This document shows positions 1-6,310 of a stretch of DNA of 7,621 bases, one piece after another. The position numbers and the translations under genes are program-made. Source of the stretch: Tannerellaceae bacterium (lineage in GTDB: Bacteria; Bacteroidota; Bacteroidia; Bacteroidales; Tannerellaceae); NCBI GenBank assembly GCA_031273385.1, contig JAISRY010000110.1, positions 1 to 7,621 of the forward strand. Reading direction: 5' to 3'. The first letter of the stretch is position 1. Every line of letters begins with the position of its first letter. The notes under the pieces are model-generated. The model did not search any database. It was not told where the DNA came from and saw only the letters and a list, made by a program, of their open reading frames with translations.

Positions 1-674
1 GAGCCGAAAACCGCCGTAAAGCGTTTGTAAAAGCCCGATGGCGTATAGTTCATCGCGTGGGCTAGCTCATCCACTGTCAGGTACTTCTGCCACGAACTTT
101 TGACGCTGTCCGAAAAAGCGACATCTGCCGTCAGGACGGGATAGAATATTTGGTACAACTCCCTTTTTGGATAGTACGCGCGAAGAAGATAGCAAATTTC
201 TTTCACTTTGATCTCGAAAAAGGATCGGCATCGCAATCCGTCTAATGTACTGGTATACAATCCTTTCAGGCAATACCACAACGAGGGGCGGATAACGCCC
301 GGATAGAGCTGTCCTTCGTCGACGATTTCATTTTTTTGTTGGCATTCATTATATAATTGCTCTAATATATAACAATCGCAGAAAATGATACGGCTATTAA
401 AGCGCATAACCAACAGTAAGGTATTCGTTAATGCTTTGATTTTCACCTGTTGACCGGACGATACGAACCAGAAAGCGCCTTTGCTCAACTCCTTTTTCTC
501 TAAAACGCCCACCTCTGTACGTACTTTTCCCTCCAACAGAAAAACGAGTTTGTGCTGCTTGGAATAGAGTTCCCATGCGCTGTTTCTGGCGATCGTCCGG
601 ATTTCGAATGTCGGCCGTTCGCTGTTGTCATAATTGTAACACCTGAGGTGTTCATTTACATTCTGTATCTCCAT
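1..674 (-). CDS. AraC-family transcriptional regulator, partial (C-terminus beyond left edge)
   Basis: An open minus-strand frame runs from an ATG at 672-674 to base 1 without a stop, giving 224 codons. The last residues read WQKYLTVDELAHAMNYTPSG followed by FYKRFTAVFG. This matches the first helix-turn-helix of the AraC/XylS domain (the xLTxxELAxxxxxSxxxxxRxFxxxFG pattern), so the second helix-turn-helix, perhaps 50-70 residues, lies outside the window. Residues 1 to about 190 form a sensor-type N-terminal part with a cupin-like feel (ELYSKQHKLVFLLEGKVRTE near residues 36-55), but no ligand can be named. The start at 674 is the only in-frame ATG before an upstream stop. The gene is divergent from the pilus operon, with 407 bases between the two starts; genes so placed often control their neighbour, so a role in pilus expression is inferred, not shown. 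Base composition is about 43% GC on sampled lines, lower than the pilus genes. Confidence 0.85.
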   Translation of the reverse strand, partial: MEIQNVNEHLRCYNYDNSERPTFEIRTIARNSAWELYSKQHKLVFLLEGKVRTEVGVLEKKELSKGAFWFVSSGQQVKIKALTNTLLLVMRFNSRIIFCDCYILEQLYNECQQKNEIVDEGQLYPGVIRPSLWYCLKGLYTSTLDGLRCRSFFEIKVKEICYLLRAYYPKRELYQIFYPVLTADVAFSDSVKSSWQKYLTVDELAHAMNYTPSGFYKRFTAVFG

Positions 675-864
675 AACATGTTCGCTATTAGCGTGTTTAC
701 CAAATTTTTCACCATACTCCCATTTTAACGTTAATTAATTCAGTGAGTAACAGCACATTAGAGGCGTTTTTTTGAAAATGTTTTCCATGTGGCCAAAATC
801 TCCACTCATTTGTCAAACAAAAGACATATTTTCACTTTTACATCCACCTTATTATATGCACGTT

Positions 865-874
865 ACAACGTTGT
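865..874. promoter_or_regulatory. 10-bp perfect palindrome ACAACGTTGT, possible operator
   Basis: ACAACGTTGT reads the same on both strands. It sits near the middle of the divergent intergenic region, 190 bases from the AraC start and about 208 from the pilin start. It is short enough to be chance in 407 bases of AT-rich DNA, and AraC proteins more often bind direct repeats, so operator function is only a possibility. Confidence 0.2.
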
Positions 875-926
875 CTTCTTTTGTGTCCATCAATGGGTAA
901 TTGTCGGACAGCACCGCCCGATTAAC

Positions 927-945
927 AAGTGCTAAAAAAGTGCTA
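927..945. promoter_or_regulatory. 11-bp-period direct repeat AAGTGCTA x2, candidate activator site
   Basis: The octamer AAGTGCTA occurs at 927-934 and again at 938-945, a period of 11 bases, or about one turn of the helix. It lies about 137 bases upstream of the pilin start. AraC-family proteins carry two helix-turn-helix motifs and commonly contact direct half-sites one turn apart, so this is a reasonable candidate binding site for the adjacent regulator. That link is inference from spacing and position only. Confidence 0.3.
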
Positions 946-1081
946 TAACCATATCGGAATGAGGAAGATATGAGTTGCACAAAAACGAGTTAAAATAGCG
1001 TAAATAAAGAAATGTTAAATCCAAATGTGTTTAAATGAGAACTAAAGTATTCATCTGTTAACAATTTAAAGTGGTTTGAAA

Positions 1082-2362
1082 ATGAAAAAGTGTAAATTAT
1101 TTCTGAATGTATGTGCAGCATTATTCGTAGTGTTGTTGGCTTCATGTTCCTCACAAGAGGAGGAAAATCTTGTCCCGTCTTCGGAGGGTAATTCGGTACG
1201 TATAAAAATAACCCGCAGTGAATCGCCCGAAACGCGGGCCGGCGCCGCAGTTTCTACTCCGGTTGGAACGACGAAAGCGCTGGAAATCAAAAAAGGCGGG
1301 CACCTCTTCTTTGTCAATGCGAGCGGTAATATCACCAAGTACGTCAGGGTATTGGGTTCAAGCGAGGGAGCCGGAGATAATGAAACAACGGTACAATTCA
1401 CAGATATCGACAATCAGGAGGGCGGTGTGATCAAAAATGTGCCCTCAGCATCGGTAAAAGTACATATCTTCCTGAATCTTCCTGCTGCCGTTAGCAACCA
1501 ACTGATCGGCAAGTCTAGCGGCCCATTCTCGGTAATAGAAAGTAACGTTGTTACAGCCGTTGACCTGACGGGTGGGGGCATTGCTTTGGGTGTAGATAGC
1601 GTAGCGGTGAGCGGTTCGGGTAATCTGACCGCAACTACAGGTAACCTCGGCGGCGTGGATTATGCTTTGGAAGCCGCGTTTAACTTGACAGCCATTGCCT
1701 CCCGTATTGAGATCGTACAGATTACGACCGCTCCAGCAAGTAATGGCTATTTTATAAAGAGCTTTGACCTGACCGGTATCTTTATCAACAACTACTATCC
1801 CTCCGTAACGCTTGGAGGTACGCTTGGGGTATTGCAGAACGCAGGGGCAAGTCTGACGGCTTACGATGAGACTCATGGTCAGTTTTTCTACCGCACACAA
1901 ACTGCCGTCACCACCCTTGGGACATATCTTTTCACCACCGGCGCCACTCAGAATGGGAGCTTCGGGACTTATGTTTCGTATAATGCTCCCACAACTTACC
2001 CCTATGTGAGTGCAGGATTAGGCAACGTTTGGGGCTATAACATATTCCCCAATGCGACGGCGAGCGCCGACCTCGTGCCGCATATCATCATTCGCCTTAG
2101 CAACGTGGTGGTGAGTGATGGAACAACAGACTATCCGTATGATGACGACCAGTTTGTCACGGTGAAAGGTTTCTTGTCAGGCGGCTCCCCTGTGACCCAG
2201 TTGCAGAGAGGCGTTGTCTATCAGTTAGGCGGCAGTACAAGCGCAAAGTTTGAGATCACATTCGACAACCTCTCGCCACAGCCGGAAACAAAACCGGTCA
2301 ATGCGTTGGTGACGGCTACTTTGGTCAACTGGACAACTGTCAATGTGACGCCCGCATATTAA
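1082..2362 (+). CDS. Fimbrillin family protein (FimA/Mfa1-type), candidate major shaft pilin
   Basis: The 426-residue product starts with a lipoprotein signal peptide: MKK, a hydrophobic stretch at residues 6-19, then lipobox L19-A20-S21-C22. After it comes a short propeptide ending ETR52, followed by AGAAV. In FimA and Mfa1 of Porphyromonas gingivalis, Arg-specific cleavage at about residue 46-49 removes the lipidated N-terminus and opens the groove for strand exchange; R52 sits where that site is expected. The C-terminus, residues 406-426, alternates hydrophobic residues and includes W417 (LVNWTTVNVTPAY), like the terminal strands of type V pilins. The rest is Gly/Ser/Thr/Val-rich, beta-like sequence, consistent with two transthyretin-like domains. 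I chose the ATG at 1082; a TTG two codons upstream (1076) would only add two residues. It is first in a three-gene pilus operon and followed by a strong hairpin, as fits an abundant subunit. It could instead be a minor pilin, since no assembly data can be read from sequence. Confidence 0.85.
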   Translation: MKKCKLFLNVCAALFVVLLASCSSQEEENLVPSSEGNSVRIKITRSESPETRAGAAVSTPVGTTKALEIKKGGHLFFVNASGNITKYVRVLGSSEGAGDNETTVQFTDIDNQEGGVIKNVPSASVKVHIFLNLPAAVSNQLIGKSSGPFSVIESNVVTAVDLTGGGIALGVDSVAVSGSGNLTATTGNLGGVDYALEAAFNLTAIASRIEIVQITTAPASNGYFIKSFDLTGIFINNYYPSVTLGGTLGVLQNAGASLTAYDETHGQFFYRTQTAVTTLGTYLFTTGATQNGSFGTYVSYNAPTTYPYVSAGLGNVWGYNIFPNATASADLVPHIIIRLSNVVVSDGTTDYPYDDDQFVTVKGFLSGGSPVTQLQRGVVYQLGGSTSAKFEITFDNLSPQPETKPVNALVTATLVNWTTVNVTPAY

Positions 2363-2375
2363 ATACGGATGTCAA

Positions 2376-2429
2376 GAACCGGTATGCACACCTGCTTTCG
2401 TGTGGTAACAGGCGTGTGTATGCCGGTTC
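2376..2429 (+). terminator. Imperfect intercistronic hairpin between pilin and anchor genes
   Basis: The arms 2376-2394 (GAACCGGTATGCACACCTG) and 2409-2429 pair over nearly their full length: the GAACCGG/CCGGTTC base is perfect, the middle pairs with two G-U wobbles and a two-base bulge, and CCTG/CAGG closes a 14-base loop. The hairpin begins 14 bases after the pilin stop. No U-run follows (atttcactgaac), so it is not a textbook intrinsic terminator. Its likely role is partial termination or protection of the upstream messenger from 3' decay, giving more pilin than anchor. That role is inferred from position. Confidence 0.6.
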
Positions 2430-2490
2430 ATTTCACTGAACTACTGATTATTATTTATGATAAGCGAACTAATTTAATCTATTTGCGTAT

Positions 2491-3477
2491 ATGATGATGA
2501 GTCGACTCCGTTTCGTGCCAAATTGGCTGTTTCCCGTCCTGTTCATGGCCGCCTTGCAGGGCTGTATCATGGACAACCTCAGCGAATGTCGTTCGGTGGA
2601 TAACCTGACGGTGACGTTCCGTGTCGAAGCGGATGCATCCGATGGGGCGGACGTCGTGCGGAGGCTTAACTCCGTGGACGTCCTCCTCTTCGATGCCTCG
2701 GGATGCCTGGTGGAGCATAAACGTGTCGAACGGGCGGATCTGGCCATCTACCCGGGCGTACATTTTACCGTTGCGCCCGGCGAATACCGCGTCCTGGCAT
2801 GGGCGAACAGTGCATCCGGCAGCCGCCTCTCCCCGCTCGTACCCGGCGAAAGCCTTATAGAACAGGGATATATCGAGATGACGGGCGCCGGCGATACCTT
2901 ATATTATGCTCCCGCCAAGGTACACCCTGACAAAGGCGCAGCCTCTTTGCGGGCGGACGAAACAACCTCTGACGACCCCCTCTACCGCACTATCGTGCCC
3001 CAGGGGAGCGGAACGGTGGTCAAAGAGATCGCTTTTACCCGCGCCTACCGGTCGGTCAGCCTCTACCTCAAGGGGTTGGAGAACCTATCTGGCGGCGTGG
3101 AAACACAGGGAGGGATCGAGGCGGAAGCCTATAACCTCTCCACGCGCTACGACCTGCTGTTCAACACCCTGTCGGAGCGGCGCGACGACCGGCGGGCTTT
3201 CACCGGGTCGCTGACGCCGGACGGGACACTGCCGGCGGCGCGTTTCCTCTCGGCCTACGGGCCTGTCACCAACGACGTTACGTTCAACCTGCAGCATCTG
3301 CCCGGCGACGTCGGGCCGGTCATGATCCTGCTCGGGCAATACCTGACGGAGAATCCGCCGCCCTCTTTCGACGATATCGACATACTGGTCGAGTTCTTTA
3401 AAGAGACGACCGGCCATGTGCAGGTGAGCATCACCATGCCCGACTGGTCGAGCCGTCCCGTGGATCCCGTCTATTAA
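2491..3477 (+). CDS. FimB/Mfa2-family fimbrial anchor lipoprotein
   Basis: The 328-residue product opens with a signal peptide (hydrophobic F14 to L22) and lipobox L22-Q23-G24-C25, giving GCIMDNLSEC, a mature N-terminus typical of the FimB/Mfa2 (Mfa2-like anchor) family. Further family-like segments are SVDVLLFD at residues 61-68, PGEYRVLAWAN at 96-106, and FTRAYRSVSLYL at 182-193. Known members are lipidated outer-membrane proteins that hold the pilus base and stop its growth. Unlike the genes on either side, no short propeptide with an ETR- or ATR-type Arg site follows the Cys, as expected for a subunit that keeps its lipid. Three ATGs (2491, 2494, 2497) are in frame; the first is used here. 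It lies 128 bases after the pilin, with a hairpin in the gap, and 39 bases before the next gene. Base composition is very GC-rich (67-78% on sampled lines). Confidence 0.9.
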   Translation: MMMSRLRFVPNWLFPVLFMAALQGCIMDNLSECRSVDNLTVTFRVEADASDGADVVRRLNSVDVLLFDASGCLVEHKRVERADLAIYPGVHFTVAPGEYRVLAWANSASGSRLSPLVPGESLIEQGYIEMTGAGDTLYYAPAKVHPDKGAASLRADETTSDDPLYRTIVPQGSGTVVKEIAFTRAYRSVSLYLKGLENLSGGVETQGGIEAEAYNLSTRYDLLFNTLSERRDDRRAFTGSLTPDGTLPAARFLSAYGPVTNDVTFNLQHLPGDVGPVMILLGQYLTENPPPSFDDIDILVEFFKETTGHVQVSITMPDWSSRPVDPVY

Positions 3478-3516
3478 ATCCGACACCCCATATCATCCAA
3501 AATACCATTGATCAAA

Positions 3517-6066
3517 ATGAAAATAGATAGATATCATCAAATAAAGACATTAAGGAGCGCGTTATACGCCACGTGTACAGCAGCGTTTTTCCTGATCCTG
3601 TGTTCGTGCATGGGCGAAGAGCGCGAAGTCCCGAACCCCTATCAGGCAGGGGGGGATAACGAGGTGGTCCTCTCGTTGCGCCTCCCGGGAAGTTCTTCCC
3701 TCGCTACGCGCACCCTGTTACCTGCCGACGAATACCAGGTGAAGGAGGTGGACGTATTGGTGTTTCATAACAACAGTTACCTCTATACATCAACGGGATA
3801 CGAGCTGACCGACGGGGATCCGTCCGGCGAACCGGGCTATGTCGTAGCGGTAAAAAACTTCACCGTCCGTTTGCGGCCCGCCGAAGGGAACGAGAACAAG
3901 GTTGACCTCTGGGTCCTGGCCAATGCCCGTTCCATGCTGGGGAGGATAACGATAGAGGCAGGCAAAACTAAAGCGCAGATCGCCGCCGAGCTGCAGGCCA
4001 CCGAAACCGACGGGGTGACACAAGCGACGGACGCTATCACCGCCACCGCCATCCCGATGTGGGGCGCGATAAACGGCGTCAATGTCACGCAAGAGAGCGG
4101 GTTAGGAGGCAATAACAAGGTGAACCTGATCCGTATGGTGGCCAAAATAGATGTCGAAGTGGCGGCAGGCAACAACTTCCAATTACAAGAAGTGCATTTC
4201 TATAACCGCAACATAAAAGGGCGGATTGTCCCCGGCACGATCAGCGCCAGTACATGGACAGCCCCGTCGGGTATCTATGTCACAGTTCCCAGCCTGCCCG
4301 GCGGGACATTGACGGCCACCGACAATCCAAAGAGTTACCTGTCCATGACAACGCTGGACATATCCATCAAAAATACCATCTACGCCTTTGAAGCCGAAAA
4401 AGGGACGGGCTACGATGCCAACCTCAACTACAAAGACGAGCCCTGCCTCGTGATCGGCGGCTCATACAACGGCGGGCTAACGACCTATTACCGCGTGGAT
4501 TTCGTCAAACTCAATGCGGACGGAAGCGTCAATACATACCTCGATATCCTGCGCAACTACCATTATGCGGTAACGATCCAGAGCGTGAGCGGCCCCGGGC
4601 TGCCATCGGAAGAGGAGGCCCTGATATCCCGTCCGGTCTATATGACGGCCGACGTGATACCCTGGAATATGAGCGATATGAGCCATGTCGTGATAGACGG
4701 ACAGTATATGCTCTCGGTCAGCCGTGACAGTATCGCTTTCTGTCAGGATGGTGGCATAGAGGCGATTAATGTCTTTACCGACTGGGAAGAGGGCTGGAAG
4801 ATCGACACAAAAGCCACATCGCCGCCTTTCCCCTCCTGGCTCACCATCAAGGAGCCTGCGCCGGTTTCCGACATGGTCAATGGCACTAAAGGACAGAAAG
4901 TACCACTCGTTATGGAGGCTACCGCGCTATCCAGCCCAGGCAACCGCGAGGGCGAATTCTACATCACCGCCGGACGGTTGAAGAAGCTGATCAAGGTAGA
5001 ACAGGTACGTCTTCCGTTTGCTTTCGACCATATCAGTTCGACCGGAAATATCCCGCGTGAGGGAGGTAATCCGCCAACCGTCGGAGGCGCTCCCCTGACG
5101 ATGGCATTTACGGGAGACTATGCCGGCGAATTTGACATAAAAGCGTATGCCAGCGCTACACCCGGTACGTTGGGCACACTCCTTGTCGGCACAAACAAAA
5201 GCAACGACCTGACGGCTCATCCTGTGAACATAGCCCCCAACAACTCCTGGTATCCCCGGTATATTACCTATACCTATTCCGACGCCGGTATCCCCGAACA
5301 AACTATTGACCCGGCAATGGTAACCAATTACCAACCGGGCTATTCCATATCGGTAACAGGAATAACCCCTAGCGCCACCATCAGTGCAATGGGCGGTACA
5401 TACACGCTCACCCTGAGCGGCAACTTTCCTGCCGGGGTAGAAATCTATGCCGTATTGTCGGGGACGAATACGAAGTTGTCAAATCCCGTTACGCTCATCG
5501 CTAATCAAGCTTCGGTAGGATTGACCATAGATGCTAATCCGAACGCAACGACGAGGACGCTGCAAATCATCGCCAGCATAGGATCCTCATTAACCGCGCT
5601 GACTACGTATACTCAGATGAGAGATCAAACATCCAATGGCAATTATCAACTGATATTCTGGATGATGGGTGATGATGTACCTTCCGATGGTACGTTCGTA
5701 CAGATTCCTGAAACTTACGATGGGAAAACTGTTACAAATGGTTTTTCACTTGGAATGGCAAGTGTATACGGCCCTATGCTGTCTTGGATGAACGAAGGAG
5801 GAAGGGCTATTGGCGAAATTACAAGTTTTACAGACCAAGTGATTGCTGAAGAAGTTAGTCCTTCTACTGTTATCTGTGTAGTCCACCTATATAACACAGC
5901 AGTGCGTAGGATTAATAATGGCACCTTACTGGGTCTACATAGTGGTTACATGATACATGCAACCAATACTGGTGCTGATTCATATCTCTGGGAACATCTG
6001 CCTTATGCACAGACAGCAGAGATATCAAGACCTGTTAAAATTTATCTCCAGGTATATCGCCCGTAG
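3517..6066 (+). CDS. Large multidomain fimbrillin-like lipoprotein, candidate pilus tip/accessory adhesin
   Basis: The 849-residue product has a signal peptide with lipobox L28-C29-S30-C31 and a probable Arg processing site at ATR65 followed by TLLP. Residues about 48-185 and 186-384 look like two fimbrillin domains: VDVLVFHNN in the first, IRMVAKIDVEV (205-215) in the second, ending with the strand YMTADVIPWN (375-384). Residues about 398-496 resemble a BACON domain (LSVSRDSIAF, W427, PSWLTI at 439-444, final KLIKVEQ); BACON domains are proposed to bind glycans or mucin. Residues about 515-605 and 617-690 look like two related Ig-like repeats (GG, then PLTMAFTGDYAGEFDI versus YTLTLSGNFPAGVEIYA). 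Residues 709-849 are not recognised. The ATG at 3517 is chosen because it starts directly on the signal peptide; a TTG at 3508 would add three residues. It is last in the pilus operon. Composition falls from about 61% GC near the 5' end to about 41% in the last 360 coding bases sampled, suggesting a separate origin for the C-terminus. Tip location is inferred from size, domain content and operon order. Confidence 0.8.
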   Translation: MKIDRYHQIKTLRSALYATCTAAFFLILCSCMGEEREVPNPYQAGGDNEVVLSLRLPGSSSLATRTLLPADEYQVKEVDVLVFHNNSYLYTSTGYELTDGDPSGEPGYVVAVKNFTVRLRPAEGNENKVDLWVLANARSMLGRITIEAGKTKAQIAAELQATETDGVTQATDAITATAIPMWGAINGVNVTQESGLGGNNKVNLIRMVAKIDVEVAAGNNFQLQEVHFYNRNIKGRIVPGTISASTWTAPSGIYVTVPSLPGGTLTATDNPKSYLSMTTLDISIKNTIYAFEAEKGTGYDANLNYKDEPCLVIGGSYNGGLTTYYRVDFVKLNADGSVNTYLDILRNYHYAVTIQSVSGPGLPSEEEALISRPVYMTADVIPWNMSDMSHVVIDGQYMLSVSRDSIAFCQDGGIEAINVFTDWEEGWKIDTKATSPPFPSWLTIKEPAPVSDMVNGTKGQKVPLVMEATALSSPGNREGEFYITAGRLKKLIKVEQVRLPFAFDHISSTGNIPREGGNPPTVGGAPLTMAFTGDYAGEFDIKAYASATPGTLGTLLVGTNKSNDLTAHPVNIAPNNSWYPRYITYTYSDAGIPEQTIDPAMVTNYQPGYSISVTGITPSATISAMGGTYTLTLSGNFPAGVEIYAVLSGTNTKLSNPVTLIANQASVGLTIDANPNATTRTLQIIASIGSSLTALTTYTQMRDQTSNGNYQLIFWMMGDDVPSDGTFVQIPETYDGKTVTNGFSLGMASVYGPMLSWMNEGGRAIGEITSFTDQVIAEEVSPSTVICVVHLYNTAVRRINNGTLLGLHSGYMIHATNTGADSYLWEHLPYAQTAEISRPVKIYLQVYRP
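5620..6066 (+). other. AT-rich 3' module of the tip-candidate gene
   Basis: From about codon 702 onward, codon choice shifts to A/T-ending codons (for example gatgggaaaactgtt). Counted by eye, bases 5641-6000 have 149 G or C in 360 (41%), while 3841-4080 in the same gene have 147 in 240 (61%). Lines between 5401 and 5640 are intermediate (47-55%). The reading frame stays open through the change. The encoded segment, residues about 709-849, includes YQLIFWMMGDD and LGLHSGYMIHATNTG and matches no family I recognise. Confidence 0.65.
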
Positions 6067-6289
6067 GCAGGTTACGACCCTTGCGGAGGGCGGAAGAAAG
6101 GCTGGGATAGCAAGATAAAGATATTTTTCATTTGCAATTTAGTAATAATACAAGGAAAAAACTTGTTGACCTGAAACCAAGGCTAAGTGAAGAGAGGACA
6201 CGTTTTTTGATTGTTGGTTTTAGACTGGAACAACCCCGCCGGCAAATGGCCGGCGGGAAGCTCCGGTCAACAGAAAAAGAGGATAAATA
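6067..6289. other. Non-coding gap after the pilus operon
   Basis: After the TAG stop of the tip candidate the in-frame reading stays open for about 36 codons, but its composition changes and no domain is visible, so I do not treat it as coding. An A/T-rich middle part (6110-6225) has no clear promoter, and the only structured element is the GC-rich hairpin at 6235-6257. The promoter of the reductase gene probably lies here if that gene is transcribed separately. Confidence 0.5.
6235..6257 (+). terminator. GC-rich perfect hairpin (9-bp stem, 5-base loop)
   Basis: CCCGCCGGC at 6235-6243 pairs perfectly with GCCGGCGGG at 6249-6257 around the loop AAATG. Every stem pair is G-C, so it would be very stable. 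No U-run follows (aagctccgg), nor on the other strand. It lies 168 bases after the pilus operon stop and 33 bases before a possible leader start. It may end the pilus transcript, or be a 5'-leader structure of the reductase messenger; both are inference. Confidence 0.5.
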
Positions 6290-6310
6290 ATGATACATAG
6301 ATATAGATAA
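6290..6310 (+). other. Possible six-codon leader ORF coupled to the reductase start (TAATG)
   Basis: ATG at 6290 opens MIHRYR and its TAA stop (6308-6310) overlaps the reductase ATG as TAATG. A purine-rich AGAGGA sits six bases before ATG 6290, whereas the reductase ATG itself has no such site. This is the arrangement used for translational re-initiation, but a six-codon frame can easily arise by chance and Bacteroidetes rely little on Shine-Dalgarno pairing. Confidence 0.2.

Larger units (their letters stand above)
675..1081. promoter_or_regulatory. Divergent intergenic region between AraC-type regulator and pilus operon
   Basis: This 407-base AT-rich stretch has no credible gene and must hold the promoters of both flanking transcripts. 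I searched by eye for the Bacteroidetes promoter pattern (TTTG near -33 and TAnnTTTG near -7) on both strands and found no convincing pair at proper spacing. Two small symmetric elements stand out: a palindrome at 865-874 and a direct repeat at 927-945, listed separately. The 5' leader just ahead of the pilin start is A/T-rich (acaatttaaag), as usual for translation starts in this group, with no Shine-Dalgarno site. Confidence 0.6.

Noticed and set aside
817..884. Inverted pair ACAAAAGA / TCTTTTGT that could flank an invertible promoter
   Set aside because: Only 8 bases match, too short for the invertible-promoter repeats known in Bacteroidales, and no recombinase gene is in the window.
1076..1081. 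TTG start two codons upstream of the pilin ATG
   Set aside because: The ATG at 1082 gives a normal lipoprotein signal peptide; the TTG adds only two residues and is the weaker start codon.
1445..1900. 151-codon minus-strand frame opposite the pilin gene
   Set aside because: It is antisense to a gene with a signal peptide, Arg site and family-type C-terminus, and shows no recognisable motif of its own.
3085..3486. 133-codon minus-strand frame opposite the anchor gene
   Set aside because: It lies wholly antisense to a clear FimB/Mfa2-type gene. GC-rich coding DNA readily leaves long open frames on the other strand, and the product is Arg-rich and shows no domain.
4927..5334. 135-codon minus-strand frame opposite the tip-candidate gene
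   Set aside because: It is a shadow of the Ig-like region, with no start context and no domain.
6067..6174. In-frame continuation after the TAG stop of the tip-candidate gene (readthrough or broken extension)
   Set aside because: About 36 codons stay open, but the residues show no domain and no evidence that the TAG is a recent mutation. The upstream protein ends plausibly with VKIYLQVYRP.
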